A DNA stretch of 64,000 nt from SG8-41 sp963802355 (GCA_963802355.1 CAWDIV010000026.1:186001-250000); one strand, 5' to 3'. Positions 8,195 through 19,418 are shown, counted from the first letter of the stretch. A program made the numbers and translations. The notes: generated by a model from the sequence alone, not told the origin.

Positions 8195-10715
8195 ATGACT
8201 GCGCTGCTGATCATCGCGGCCACGATCGCGGCCATCTGGGTCTTCGCGTATTACCGGTTCCCCGCTATCGTCTGGACCATCGCGATCGCGTTCGGCCTCG
8301 TGCTGCTCACCGCCTATTCGGGATACCCGCGTTCGATGCTGGCCGTTCTGTGGATCGCATTCGTCATCGCGTCATTGCTCGACAATCCGACGCCGCTCCG
8401 GCGCCTCGTGATAGGCAAGCCCCTACTCAATCTGTTTCGCCGTGTTCTGCCGCACGTCTCGCAGACCGAGCAGGAAGCGCTCGACGCGGGGACCGTGTGG
8501 TGGGACGGTGACCTCTTCAGCGGCAATCCGGACTGGAAGAAGCTCCTCGCCTATCCTCCGCCGACGCTGAGCGCCGGATGAGCGGGCGTTCCTCGACGGC
8601 CCGGTCGAGGAGCTGTGCGCGATGGTCGAACGACTGGCAGATCACGCACGAGCTGCAGGATCTGCCGCCGCACGTGTGGCAGTTCATCAAGGACAAGGGT
8701 TTCCTCGGCATGATCATTCCGAAGGAGTACGGCGGGCTCGGGTTCTCCGCGCTGGCGCATTCCGAAGTGGTCATGAAGCTCTCCACGCGCAGCGGCACCA
8801 CCGCCGTATCCGTCATGGTGCCGAACTCGCTCGGGCCCGCCGAGCTGCTGCTGCACTACGGCACCGACGCAGCAGAAGAACCATTACCTGCCGCGCCTCG
8901 CGAAGGGACTGGAGATGCCGTGCTTCGCGCTGACCAGCCCGGAAGCGGGTTCCGACGCCGGCGCGATTCCCGATTTCGGCATCGTGTGCCGCGGCGAATG
9001 GGAAGGAAAGCAGGACGTGCTCGGCATTCGCCTGACCTGGGAGAAGCGCTACATCACGCTCGGCCCGGTCGCGACGCTGCTCGGGCTCGCGTTCCGTCTC
9101 TACGACCCGGACAGCACCTACTGGGAAGCAGGGACGACCTCGGCATCACGCTCGCGCTGATTCCCACGAAGACACCCGGCGTGCACATCGGCCGCCGGCA
9201 TCTGCCGCTCGACCAGGCGTTCATGAACGGCCCGAACTGGGGCAAGGACGTCTTCGTGCCGATGGACTGCGTGATCGGCGGGGCTGCGATTACGTCGGGC
9301 CAGGGCTGGAAGATGCTGATGAACTGCCTCGCCGCGGGACGCTCGATCTCGCTGCCCGCGCAATGCCGCGGCGAGCGGCAAGCTGGGCGCGCTCGACGAC
9401 CGGCGCTTACGGGCGCGTGCGCCAGCAGTTCCGGCTCTGCCGATCGGCCGCTTCGAGGGCGTGGAGGAAGCGATCGCGCGCATCGGCGGCAACGCCTACA
9501 TCATGGAGGCTGCGCGCGTCATGACGGCGGGCGCGGTCGACCTGGGCGAGAAGCCCTCGGTCGTCTCCGCGATCGTCAAGTACCACCTTACCGAGCGCGG
9601 CCGGCAGGTGATCATCGACGCGATGGACGTGCACGCCGGCAAGGGCATCTGCATGGGGCCCAGCAACTACCTCGGGCGCGCCTACCAGGCGACGCCGATC
9701 GCGATCACCGTGGAGGGCGCGAATATCCTCACGCGCTCGATGATCATCTTCGGGCAGGGCGCGATCCGCGGCCATCCCGTACGTGCTGAAGGAGATCGAG
9801 GCGACGCAGGAGCGCGACGCCGGGAAGGCGCTGCTCGGACGTTCGACGCCGCGTTCTTCGGCCACGTGTCGTTCGTCGTGTCGAACAAGGCGCGCGCGTT
9901 CTGGATGGGGCTCACCGAGGCGCGCTTCGTGAGCGCGCCCGGGCGACCGGCACACCCACCGCTATTACCAGCAGCTCACGCGGCTCTCCAGCGCGTTCGC
10001 GTTCATGGCGGACGTCGCGATGTTCGTGCTGGGAGGCGCGCTCAAGCGGCGCGAGCGGCTGTCGGCGCGGCTGGGCGACATCCTCTCCAACCTCTATCTC
10101 GCTTCGTGCGCGCTGAAGCGCTACGAGGACGACGGACGCCCCGGCGGAGGACCTGCCGTTCCTGCACTGGGCGATGCGGGACGCGCTCTGTCGCGGATCG
10201 AGGACGCGTTCCACGGCTTCTTCGAGAATCTCCCCAATCGCTTTGTCGCCTGGTGGCTCCGGGGATTGATATTTCCGCTTCGCCTTGTACGGACGGAAAT
10301 TCCCGCCGCCGCGCGACTGGCTGGGTGCGCAGGTCGTGGGTCTGCTGCTCGCCCCGGGGCCCGCGCGCGAGCGGCTGACGCGCGGCGTATTCATACCCAC
10401 TGCCGAGCACGAGCCCGTGGCGACACTCGAGGCGGCGCTGCGCGCGGTCATCGCCGCGGAGCCGGTCGGAGCCAAGATCCGCAAGGCGCGCGACAGCGGC
10501 CGGATTTCCGGGCGCTATCGCCGAGGACATGGTCGAGGAGGCGTGCGCGAAAGGCGTGATCACGCAGGAGGAGAAGGCCGCGATGGAGCGGGCCAAGACG
10601 TTGCGCCGCAAGGCGATCATGGTCGACGATTTTCCGAAGGACCTCGGTCCGACCGAGATCTACCAGACGCACCGAGCCGGTTACCTTCGAGGCGCTGCGC
10701 CGTCTGCAAAGCTGA
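8195..10715 (+). CDS. fadE: Acyl-CoA dehydrogenase FadE (many small indels)
   Basis: Read across frames, this is a complete long FadE of about 830 residues. It opens with an N-terminal membrane helix (MTALLIIAATIAAIWVFAYY), followed by GTVWWDGDLF, CFALTSPEAGSDAG, the IGRRHLPL region, IARIGGNAYIMEAA and AITVEGANILTRSM, and a C-terminal FadE-specific half ending near VTFEALRRLQS and TGA at 10713. The enzyme makes the first double bond of beta-oxidation and passes electrons to ETF; ETF-QO lies 11 kb away. At least twelve small indels interrupt the frame, for example near 8576, 8628, 8876, 9395, 9437, 9779 and 10188, yet residues on both sides stay conserved. I therefore read it as an intact gene with sequence errors rather than a decayed one. 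Confidence 0.85.
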
Positions 10716-10738
10716 TTGCAATTGGTGCTCCGTGAAAG

Positions 10739-10791
10739 CGTGATTGGTCCCGACGACTCACGTTCTGCACCGGGACCAGTGACCAATCACG
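10739..10791. repeat. Inverted repeat between fadE and enoyl-CoA hydratase
   Basis: The left arm CGTGATTGGTCCCG (10739-10752) faces CGGGACCA, a GTG insert and ACCAATCACG (10771-10791). The GTGATTG unit is one of the 7-bp units used in larger arrays elsewhere in the window, so I place it as a short member of that family. There is no T-tract. Confidence 0.6.
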
Positions 10792-10812
10792 TCACATCAC
10801 GCAGTCGAAACC

Positions 10813-11605
10813 ATGAGCGACACATCCTCTACTCCGTTGCAGACAGCGTGGCGACGATCACCCTGAACCGCCCGCAGCGTCATGAACGCGCTCGACGCAG
10901 ACGATGATCCTGCGCCTGCGCGAGGTGTGCGAGACGCGTCGAGCGCGACGCCGCGGTGCGGGCAGTGGTGATCCGCGGCGCGGGCCCCGCGTTTCTCGCC
11001 GGCGGCGACGTTGCGTTCTTCCATGCCAACCTGCCGCGCGCGGCCGGCATCATCCGCGATCTGGCCGGCGAGCTGCACCACGCGATACTCGCGCTGCGGC
11101 GGGCGCCGAAGCCGGTCCTGGCGAGCGTGCACGGCGCGGTCGCCGGCGCCGGGCGTGAGCCTCATGGCGGCGGCCGACCTCGCGATCGCGGCGGCGGACG
11201 CGACCTTTACGCTCGCCTACAGCCGGATCGGCGCGAGCCCGGACGGCGGCGCGACGCATTTCCTGCCGCGGCTTGTCGGTACGCGCAAGACGCTGGAGCT
11301 GATGCTGCTCTCGGACGCGGATCGACGCGCAGGCGGCGCTCGCACTGGGTCTCGTTAACCGCGTGGTGCCGGCCGCGGACCTGGAGGCCGAAACCGCGCG
11401 GCCTGCGCGCAGCGGCTCGCGAGTGGCGCGACACGGGCGTACGCGGAGACGAAGCGGCTCGTGAACGAGGGCTTCGAGCGCTCGCTGGCGGCATCAGCTG
11501 GCGGCGGAGGTGGAGGCATTTGCGCGCTGCGCCGGGACGCGCGATTTCGCGGAAGGGGTGACGGCGTTCGTCGAAAAACGCAAACCTGAATTCAAGGGCG
11601 ATTGA
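10813..11605 (+). CDS. Enoyl-CoA hydratase/isomerase family protein (frameshifted)
   Basis: About 262 residues once roughly eight small indels are bridged. The crotonase fold is clear. It starts MSD followed by ILYSVADSVATITLNRP, has the oxyanion-hole segment AGGDVAFFH and the second oxyanion segment HGAVAGAGVSLMAAADLAIA, then SRIGASPDGGATHFLPRLVG, and ends VEKRKPEFKGD. It hydrates the trans-2-enoyl-CoA produced by FadE. Of the two usual catalytic glutamates, the second position is Asp in SPDGG, which occurs in isomerase-like members, so hydratase versus isomerase activity is open. It lies 97 bp after fadE in the same direction. Confidence 0.75.
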
Positions 11606-11730
11606 CGGAGAGGTGGAGATGCAGCCGCTCGGAGATCGTGAGCGAGGGCAAGCTGGTGAAGGCTTCCGGCGCGAATGCAGATTGATGAGATATCGATTCG
11701 GCGTTCATCGGCGTAGATGGCGGCCAAGTC

Positions 11731-12550
11731 ATGGGTTTGAGAGGGAGAACGATCTTCATCACCGGCGCCTCCGCGGCATCGGGCGCGAGATCGCGCTCAC
11801 CTGCGCGCGCGACGGCGCCAACATCGTGGTGACGGGCAAGACGGTAGAGCCGCATCCGAAGCTCGCCGGAACGATCCACAGCGTCGCTGCGGAGGTGGAG
11901 GCCGCCGGCGGCCGCGCGCTGGCTCTGCAGCTCGACGTGCGCGACGCCGAAGCCCTCGCCGCCGCTGTGCAGCAGGCCGCGGACGCGTTCGGCGGCATCG
12001 ACGCGCTCGTCAACAACGCGAGCGCGATCTCGCTCACCGGCACGCTGCATACCCCGGTGCGGCGCTTCGACCTGATGTTCGGCGTCAACGTGCGCGGGAC
12101 GTTTCGCTGCTCGCAGGCCTGCATCCCGTACCTGGTGAAGGGCAGGAACCCGCACATCCTCAACCCTGTCGCCGCCGCTCGGCATGCAGGCGAAGTGGTT
12201 CAAGGATCATGCCGCCTACACGATGGCCAAGTACGGCATGAGCATGTGCACGCTGGGGATGTCGGTCGAGCTGGCGCCGCCGGCGTCGCGGTGAACTCGC
12301 TGTGGCCGCGCACCACCATCGCCACGGCCGCGATCGAGATGAACTTTCCCGCAGCGATATTGAAAGCGAGCCGCAAAGCCGGCGATCATGGCCGACGCGG
12401 CGTACGCGATACTGAATCGCGACAGCCGCACCGCCACCGGCAACTTCTACATCGACGAGGCGGTGCTGCGCGAGGAGGGCGTCACGGATTTCGATCGCTA
12501 CGCCGTGACGCCCGGGGGGCGGCTCCATACGCGACCTGTTCCTCGACTGA
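11731..12550 (+). CDS. Short-chain dehydrogenase, HSDL2-like (frameshifted)
   Basis: About 273 residues after bridging four or five indels. Features are the Rossmann glycine motif TGASRGIG near residue 12, NNAS in the middle, and the active-site region HAAYTMAKYGMSMC giving YxxxK. It continues with VAVNSLWPRTTIATAAIEMN and a C-terminal RTATGNFYIDEAVL, and ends SIRDLFLD. The long insert after the glycine motif (KTVEPHPKLAGTIH) and the C-terminal segment match hydroxysteroid-dehydrogenase-like protein 2 relatives found with fatty-acid genes. The substrate is unknown; an acyl or alcohol intermediate of lipid breakdown is likely from context. The start at 11731 matches the family; GGGAG is not close, so the start is less certain. 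Confidence 0.75.
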
Positions 12551-12564
12551 ACGAGAAGAAACAT

Positions 12565-12659
12565 GTGAAGGGTGAAGTGATGGTGATTGGTGATTCGGAT
12601 CCGCGACAAGTGACGGTCGCAGTCACGTGTGCGATCGGGTCACGGGTCACGCTTCATCC
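12565..12659. repeat. Heptad-type inverted repeat before the acyl-CoA synthetase
   Basis: Left units of 7 bp read GTGAAGG, GTGAAGT, then GTGATTG and GTGATTC after a 4-bp slip. Right units read GTCACGG, GTCACGC and TTCATCC. An inner small hairpin (GTGAC / GTCAC) lies between. The match of the arms is poorer than at other sites, possibly because of indels. Confidence 0.45.
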
Positions 12660-12672
12660 GGAGGAGGAGACC

Positions 12673-14475
12673 ATGGCTCTGGCAAGTCACCTGATACCGG
12701 CGGCACCGCGGTTACGCTCGATGGATTGCTCCGCGAGCGCGTGAAGCGCACGCCGGATCTCGTCGCCTACCGCGAGTACAACGAGCAGCACGGCAACTGG
12801 CGCGACTATACGTGGGCGCAGATCAGATCACCAGGTCGGCGCGCTGGCAGACGGCGCTCGAGCGCGATGGCTTGAAGCCCGGCGACCGCGTTGCCGTGAT
12901 GCTGAAGAACTCGCCCGAATGGGTAACCTACGACCAGGCGGCGCTCGGCCTCGGGCCTGGTGGTGGTGCCCCTCTACACGCAGGATCGGCCGGACAATGT
13001 CGCCTACATCATCGCCGACGCGGGCTGCAAGGTGCTGCTGATCGAGGGAACGGAGCAATGGGCTCAACTCTCGGACGTGAGAGCTCAACTGGCGAGCCTC
13101 GTGCGCATCATCTGACGGTAAAGCCGGTTCCGGACTCCGGAGAGCCGCGCCTGAAATCGCTCGCCGAGTGGCTGCCCGGCGAAGGCGGGGAAACGCGCCA
13201 CGTCCCGCGCGATCCGCATGCGCTGGCGACGATCGTCTACACCTCGGGCACCACCGGCCGCCCGAAGGGCGTGATGCTCTCGCATCGCAACATCCTCTCC
13301 AATGCCGAAGGCGCGTGCAGCTTGCTCGTCGCGGCGCACGATGACGTGTTCCTGTCCTTCCTGCCGCTTTCGCACACCTTCGAGCGCACCTGCGGCTATT
13401 ACCTCACCATCATGACGGGCTCGCAGGTGACCTACTCCCGCGGGATCGCGCAGCTCGCCGAAGATCTGCAGGCGGTGCGGCCGACGATGCTCATTTCCGT
13501 GCCGCGGATCTACGAGCGGGTATGGGGGCGCATACGCGCCACGCTCGACGAAGGCCCGCCGGCGAAGAAGAAGCTCTTCCTGCTCACGGTGGAAGTGGGC
13601 TACGCGCGCTTCGAGCACTTGCAGGGACGCGGGCCGTGGAAGCCGTCGTTCCTGCTGTGGCCGGTCCTGAATGCGCTGGTGGCGAAGAAGGTGCTCGCAC
13701 GCCTGGGTGGCAACATGCGGGCGGCGATCTCGGGAGGCGCCGCGCTGCCGCCCGAGATCTCGCGGGTATTCCTGGGGCTCGGGCTGACGGTGCTGCAGGG
13801 CTACGGCATGACGGAAACGAGCCCGATCGCCTCGGGCAACGCTCCCGAGGACAACGTGCCCGCGAGCGTCGGCAAGGCCATACCGGGCGTCGAGCTGCGC
13901 ATCGGGGAAAGCAACGCCCTCCTGATCAAGGGGCCCAACGTCATGCTGGGCTACTGGAACAATCCCGACGCCACGAAAGCCATCCTCGGTCCGGACGGCT
14001 GGCTCAACTCGGGCGATACCGCGCGCATCGACGCAGCAGGGCCACGTCTACATCACGGGCCGGCTGAAGGAAATCATCGTGCTCTCCAACGGCGAGAAGC
14101 TGCCGCCGGTGGACATGGAGGCGGCGATCCTCGCGCGATTCCCTGTTCGAGCAGGTGATGCTGCTGGGCGAGGGCAAGCCCTACCTGAGCGTCGATGGCG
14201 GTCCTGAACGCGGACAACTGGAAGAAGGTCGCGGCGGACGGCGGGCGTCGACCCTGCCGGCATCCGCTCGAAGCAGGGCGAGGAGATCGTGTTGAAGCGC
14301 ATCGGCGCGCAGTTGAAGGAATTCCCCGGCTACGCGCAAGTGCGGCGGGTCGACGCTGGTCGCCGAGCCGTGGACGATAGAGAACGGCCTGCTCACGCCG
14401 ACGCTGAAGCTGAAGCGCGCGAAGGTGATGGAGAGGTTCAACGCGGAGATCGACGGGATGTACGCGGGTCACTGA
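12673..14475 (+). CDS. Long-chain acyl-CoA synthetase, AMP-forming (frameshifted)
   Basis: About 600 residues after repair. The adenylation core is intact over 13100-14030: IVYTSGTTGRPKGVMLSHRN (P-loop), SFLPLSHTFERT, SVPRIYERVW, GYGMTETSP, WLNSGDTARI and GRLKEIIVLSNGEK with the catalytic lysine region near the C-terminus. The FERT motif and the insert after it are typical of long-chain AMP-forming synthetases related to eukaryotic ACSLs. It should activate free fatty acids entering by FadL to acyl-CoA for FadE. GAGGAGACC precedes the ATG at 12673. Indels occur near 12680, 12828, 12960, 13115, 14040, 14140, 14194, 14245 and 14352. Confidence 0.85.
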
Positions 14476-14487
14476 ACCGCAAGATGC

Positions 14488-14571
14488 GTGATTGGTGATT
14501 CGTGATTAGTGATTGGAACACTGGGCCTGGTCGGCGACGAAACTCGACACCAATCACCATTCACTAATCAC
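14488..14571. repeat. Heptad inverted repeat after the acyl-CoA synthetase
   Basis: The left arm is four 7-bp units, GTGATTG, GTGATTC, GTGATTA and GTGATTG (14488-14515). The right arm is CAATCAC, CATTCAC and TAATCAC (14551-14571), their reverse complement with small differences. The right arm is followed by GCCTTTGCTTTGTTG, a weak T-rich stretch. It begins 12 bp after the stop codon and ends 40 bp before the thioesterase start. Confidence 0.85.
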
Positions 14572-14611
14572 GCCTTTGCTTTGTTGTGCGGGACCGGGAG
14601 ACGCTGACGTC

Positions 14612-15004
14612 ATGACTGCCTTGCCAGAGGGGAAGGAGCCGACCCTGCGTGTCGTCCCCATGCCGCGCGATGCCAACCAGACCGGCGACATCTTCGGCGG
14701 CTGGATCATGGCGCAGGTCGATATCGCCGGCAGCGTGGCGGCCGTGCGGGTGGCGCGAGGACGCGTGTCGCCACCGTTGCGGTGAATTCGTTTCTCTTCA
14801 AGCAGCCGGTGTTCATCGGGGACCTGGTGAGCTTGTACGCCGAGGTGGTCCGGGTGGGGCGCACCTCCATCACCGTCAACGTCGAGGTGTACGCGCAGCG
14901 CAGGCCGGAGCGGGAAGCAGGTCGTGAAAGTGACGGAGGCGACGCTGACCTTCGTGGCGGTGGACGAAAATCGCCGGCCGCGTGTTGTATCAGCGCAACA
15001 GTAG
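14612..15004 (+). CDS. Acyl-CoA thioesterase, YciA-like hotdog protein (frameshifted)
   Basis: About 130 residues. The N-terminal DANQTGDIFGGWIMAQVDIA is the signature of the YciA/BACH hotdog thioesterases, with the active-site Asp in GGWIMAQVD. The middle VNSFLFKQPVFIGDLVSLYA and the end VTEATLTFVAVDENRRPR are also typical. Two indels (near 14770 and 14925) split it; repaired length matches the family. It hydrolyses acyl-CoA to fatty acid and CoA and may relieve CoA sequestration during beta-oxidation. Start ATG at 14612, 137 bp after the synthetase stop. Confidence 0.8.
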
Positions 15005-15062
15005 GTGCTTGATAATGTTGTAAAGAAATGCGCACAGAGAGTAATATGAGCTGCCCGAGTCA

Positions 15063-15081
15063 ACTGGGGTATTACCCGAGT
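15063..15081. promoter_or_regulatory. Palindromic operator candidate upstream of fadL
   Basis: ACTGGGGTA and TACCCGAGT are separated by one base and match as an inverted repeat at 8 of 9 positions. The site lies 29 bp before the fadL start. ACTGGGGTA recurs at 776-784 and a relative at 2265-2283. No fatty-acid regulator of known sequence preference was matched. Confidence 0.35.
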
Positions 15082-15109
15082 GGTTCATCCAAGGGGGAGC
15101 GAATGTAAA

Positions 15110-16489
15110 ATGGTGAGGAACCTGATCCCGGTTGCGGTAGCGTCGGCCATGGCAGCGTTTTCCACCGGAGTACATCGCCGGTGCTTTTGGACGCTTATCG
15201 GAGCAAAGCGGGAGCGGTGTCGGCAACGCCTTCGCAGGCGGCGCGGCGGTGGCGGAGGACGCGAGCACGATCTATTTCAATCCCGCCGGCATGACGCCGC
15301 CTGCCCGGGCAGGCAGGTGTTGGGCGCGTTGCACGCGATCCGAGCCCAAGTCAGAGTTCAACAACACCGGCTCGACCGCTCGCCCCGGCGCAAGGCGTGC
15401 TCGGCGGAAACGGCGGGGACGCCGGCGACTGGGCGTTCGTGCCGAACAGCTTACCTGTCATGGCAATTGAACCACGCAGCTGGTTCGTCGGGGTCGGCCT
15501 CAACGCGCCGTTCGGCCTGAAGACCGAGTGAGGAGGCGAACTGGGTCGGCCGGTTCCACGCGATCGAATCGGAATTCAAGATCAATCAACGTCAATCCAA
15601 GCGTCGCCTTCAAGCTGAGCGACCAGGTGTCATGGGTTTCGGGGTCAGCTGGCAGCGCGCGGAGGCGACGCTCACGCAGACGGCCGACTGCCGCCATTGC
15701 CGCCTCCGTAGGTGGCCCGGCTGCTGCCGCGGCACTGACCGCGGCGGCAGAACCAGGGAACGGTCAAGGTTGAGTCTGACGACGACTCGTGGAGGCTGGA
15801 ACGTCGGCGCGCTATTCAACCTGCGGTCCGAACACGCGTATCGGCATCGCCTACCGCTCTCAGGTCGAGCACGATTTCGACGGGACCGGCATCGTTCGCG
15901 AACCGGCCTGCCCTGCTTGCCGCTGTTTTGCCCGACGGCGGCGACCAGCGGCGGAACGTGAAACTGCCGGCCTCAGCGCTCCGTGGAGCATGTTCCATCA
16001 GCTGATTCACCGAGTGGGAGCTGATGGCCGATATCACATGGACGGAGTGGAGCACGCTGCATCAAGGCGTCACCTGCAACATCGATTCGCGGGCGAACGG
16101 CAGGCTCCAGTTCACGTCGACGCCGCTCCAGTGGGAAGACACCTGGCGCGTCTCGGCGTCGGCGCCAATTACAAGGTGAAGCGACGAGATGGACGTTCCG
16201 CTTCGGCGTCGCGTTCGATGAGACGCCCGTCCACGACACGGATCGCACACCGCGCCTGCCGGACGGAGACCGCACTGGGTCGGCCTCGGCGACGCAGTAC
16301 CGGATGTCGAAGCAGGCCGTGATCGATTCGGCTACGCGCACATTTTCATGAAGGACGCGAGCGTCAACTTGTGCACTCGCTCGTCGGCGCGGCGCATTCC
16401 ACTGCAGGTTGCGCGACGAAGACAAGCTCTCAAGAACACAAGCCGACATCTTAACATCCTGAGCGCCCAGTTCCGCTACAACGTTCTGA
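15110..16489 (+). CDS. fadL: Long-chain fatty acid outer-membrane transporter FadL (heavily frameshifted)
   Basis: Signal peptide MVRNLIPVAVASAMAAFSTG, then the FadL hatch signature LSEQSGSGVGNAFAGGAAVA and EDASTIYFNPAGMT. Later come SYLSWQLN, GLNAPFGLKTE, WVGRFHAIES, INVNPSVAFKLSDQVSWG and FGVSWQRAEATL. The end is YRMSKQAVIDFGYAHIF and a final QFRYNF beta-strand with terminal Phe, as in outer-membrane barrels. It would carry fatty acids across the outer membrane to the synthetase encoded upstream. At least eight indels scatter the frame; the last, an extra G at 16483, hides the natural TGA at 16487. Repaired length is about 455 residues, normal for FadL. Confidence 0.8.
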
Positions 16490-16503
16490 GCAGAAGGATT
16501 CGG

Positions 16504-16536
16504 GCCGGGCGGACGGGTTCGACCCGTCCGGCTTTT
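16504..16536 (+). terminator. Terminator-like hairpin after fadL
   Basis: GGACGGGT-TCG-ACCCGTCC is extended by an imperfect GC pair and followed by GGCTTTTC. It lies 15 bp after the repaired fadL stop. The T-tract is short (four), but the stem is strong. Confidence 0.7.
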
Positions 16537-16644
16537 CATTTCCGCCGGCGCGCGTGCCAGAAAGCCAGGAGTCGCGGCTTTGGCGCCGAGAACTCCGTTA
16601 TGCGCATCCCCGATCCGGGAACTGCGCAAGCTAGCGGAGGTTGC

Positions 16645-19154
16645 ATGCCAGCCGCTTCCCCATTCATCGTGCGCAAGGCTGCAGTGCTCGGCGCCGGGGT
16701 CATGGGCGCGCAGATCGCCGCGCACCTCGTCAACGCCAACGTTCCCGCCGTTCTCTACGAGCTGCCGGCGAAGGAGGGCGATCCCAACGGCAACGTTGCT
16801 GAAGGCGATCGACAACCTCAAGAAGCTCGAGCCGAGCCCGCTCTGCGAGTCGCGTCGAAAGCGGGCTACGATCGAAGCGGCGAACTACGATCAGCACCTC
16901 GACCGGTTGAAGGAGTGCGACTCGTCATCGAAGCGATCTCCGAGCGCCTCGACTGGAAGGCGGATCTCTATCGGAAGGTCGCGCCGCACCTCGGCGAGCA
17001 CGCGATCTTCGCGAGCAATACCTCGGGTCTCTCGATCAACAAGCTCGCGGAAGCCATCCCGGAGGGTCTGCGTAACCGGTTCTGCGGCGTTCACTTCTTC
17101 AATCCGCCGCGCTACATGCATCTCGTCGAGCTGATCCCGGCAGCCGCCACCGACGCCGCGATACTCGACGATCTCGAAGAAGTTTCTGGTCACGACGCTC
17201 GGCAAGGGCGTGATCCGCGCCAAGGACACGCCGAACTTCATCGCCAACCGCGTCGGCGTGTTCTCGATGCTGGCGACGATCCATCACGCCGAGCGGCTCG
17301 GGATCGGCTTCGACGTCGTCGACGCGCTCACCGGCTCGCTGATCGGCCGGCCGCGCAGCGCGACTTTCCGCACCGCCGACGTCGTCGGGCTCGACACCTT
17401 CGCCCACGTCGTGAACACGATGAAGGAAACGCTGCCGGACGATCCCTGGCACCGCTACTACGACGTGCCGGCGTGGCTGAAGGAGCTGATCGCGCAGGGC
17501 GCGCTGGGCCAGAAGACCCGGCGCGGCGTCTACCAGAAGGTCGGCCCCGACATCCAGGTGCTCGACCTGAAGACGCAAGAGCTACCGGCTCGTCGGAGCA
17601 GAAGGCCGACGAGGCGGTCGTCGAGATCCTGAAGAACCGGAACGTCGCGGAGCGCTTCGCCCAGCTGCACGCCGCGAGCGCAGCCGCAGGCGCAGTTTCT
17701 GTGGTCGATCTACCGCGACACCTTTCACTACTGCGCCGTCGCATCTCGCCGGAATCGCGGACAACGCGCGCGACCTCGATCTGGCGATACGCTGGGGCTT
17801 CGGCTGGGACCGTGGGCCGTTCGAGATCTGGCAGGCGGCGGGCTGGCAGCCGGTTGCGAAGTGGATCGCGGACGATATCGCGGCGGGCAAGAGCGATGGC
17901 GGCAGCGCCGCTGCCGGCCTGGGCGCTGGAGCCGGGGCGCACCGGTGTGCACGGACCGCAAGGGCTCGTACTCGCCCGCGGAGCAGACCAGTACAAGCCG
18001 CGCTCCGCGCTGCCGGTCTACCGCCGCCAGCCGTTCCCCGACCGCGTGCTGGGCGAGGAGGTCGAAGTACGGCGAGACCATCTTCGAGACCGACGGCGTG
18101 CGCTGCTGGCACACCGGCGACGACATCGCGATCGTCAGCTTCAAGAGCCGGATGCACGCGATCGGCGACGACGTGCTCGACGGCGTGCAGCAGCGCGCTG
18201 GACGAGGCCGAGCGCAACTACATGGGGCTCGTCATCTGGCAGACCGAGCCGCCGTTCTCGGTCGGCGCGAACCTGAAGAAGACCCCTGCCGGCGGGGCGA
18301 AGCCGTCACAGCCCTCCGCGCTGGGCAAGCTGTTCCGGCAGGTCCGGCGCGAGGCGGAGTCGCTCGCGCTCAAGGCCGCGCGGCAGATCGGCGTCGCCGA
18401 CCAGCTGATGGCGGGAAAGCTCGCCGAAGTCGAGCGCCTGGTCGAGCAGTTCCAGGGCACGACGCAGGCGCTCAAGTACTCGATGGTTCCCACGGTCGCC
18501 GCGGTCGACGGGCTGGCGCTCGGCGGCGGCTGCGAGTTCATCATGCATTGCGACCGCGCCGTCACCACGCTGGAAAGCTACATCGGGCTGGTCGAGGCCG
18601 GCGTCGGGCTGCTGCCCGCGGGCGGCGGCTGCAAGGAGTTCGCGATGCGCGCGGCGGCCGACGCGAAGGGCGGCGAGATGTCGCCGTTCCTGCAGAAATA
18701 CTTCAAAGTCCGTGGCGATGGCGCGAAGTCGCGACGCAGCGCGGAGCACGCGCGCGAGCTGGGCTATCTGCGGCCGACCGACAGGATCGTGATGAACCGC
18801 TTCGAGCTGCTGGAGATCGCCAAGGCGGAGCTGCGCGCGCTCGCCGCGGCGGGCTACCGCCCGCCGCTGAGGGCCGACGGCGATTCCCGGTGCTCGGCGC
18901 GCAGCGGCATATCGACGATCAAGGCGTTCATGGTCAACATGCTCGAGGGCGGGCATATCTCCGAGCACGACTACCTGATCGGCTCGAAGGTCGCGACGGT
19001 GATGTGCGGCGGCGACGTCGAGGGCGGAAGCCTGGTGGACGAGCAGTGGTTCCTCGATCTCGAGCGCGGCCACTTCATGGAGCTGATCGCCACAGAGAAG
19101 ACCCAGGCGCGCATAGAGCACATGCTCAAGACTGGAAAACCGTTGAGGAACTAG
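16645..19154 (+). CDS. 3-hydroxyacyl-CoA dehydrogenase / enoyl-CoA hydratase fusion (frameshifted)
   Basis: About 800 residues. The N-terminal NAD-binding domain has AVLGAGVMGAQIAAHL. It is followed by the 3HCDH core (SNTSGLSIN, HFFNPPRYMHLVELIP, IRAKDTPNFIANRVG) and the C-terminal 3HCDH domain. The last third is a crotonase domain with AVDGLALGGGCEFIMHCD and GLVEAGVGLLPAGGG. This dehydrogenase-first order is that of FadN-like proteins, the reverse of E. coli FadB. It performs hydration and oxidation steps of beta-oxidation next to the fadA thiolase. The GGAGG at 16636-16640 fixes the ATG at 16645. Indels lie near 16795, 16850, 16925, 17185, 17580, 17690, 17890, 17985, 18065 and 18190; the frame is clean after 18222. 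Confidence 0.85.
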
Positions 19155-19257
19155 AACTGATTCATAGATGGATGATGTTCATTCGACCCGCGTAAGGCTG
19201 AGGAGAAACACATTCTTCGAGTTAGTCGGTGCCGAGCCGATCTCTGCGTTCCCTATC

Positions 19258-19299
19258 GAGGGTGTCAGGAACCCTAAACTCTAAGGTTCCGACACCCTC
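19258..19299. repeat. Long hairpin between the hydroxyacyl-CoA dehydrogenase gene and fadA
   Basis: GAGGGTGTC, a bulged A and GGAACC face GGTTCC and GACACCCTC across an 11-base A+T-rich loop, so 15 pairs with one bulge. There is no T-tract, so it is not a standard terminator. It could be a processing or stabilising structure in a common mRNA. Confidence 0.7.
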
Positions 19300-19344
19300 A
19301 GGCTACGCTCGGCAAGTCGCAATAGGATTTATGAATTGACCTAT

Positions 19345-19418
19345 AGTGAGAGTGAGGCGTTAGGCGTGGGCGATCGTCAGTCGTGGTCCATCCTGCTCAT
19401 CCTCCTCACGCCTCACGC
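19345..19418. repeat. Heptad-type inverted repeat just upstream of fadA
   Basis: GTGAGAGTGAGGCGTTAGGC on the left faces CTCCTCACGCCTCACGC on the right; the recurring unit is GTGAGGC. The right arm ends 13 bp before the fadA start and right next to its Shine-Dalgarno (TGGAGGT), so it could hide the ribosome site. Confidence 0.55.

Noticed and set aside
8195..10715. fadE as a true pseudogene
   Set aside because: Amino-acid conservation stays high right up to and after each break, and insertion contexts repeat across unrelated genes. Sequence error is the better explanation, though not proven.
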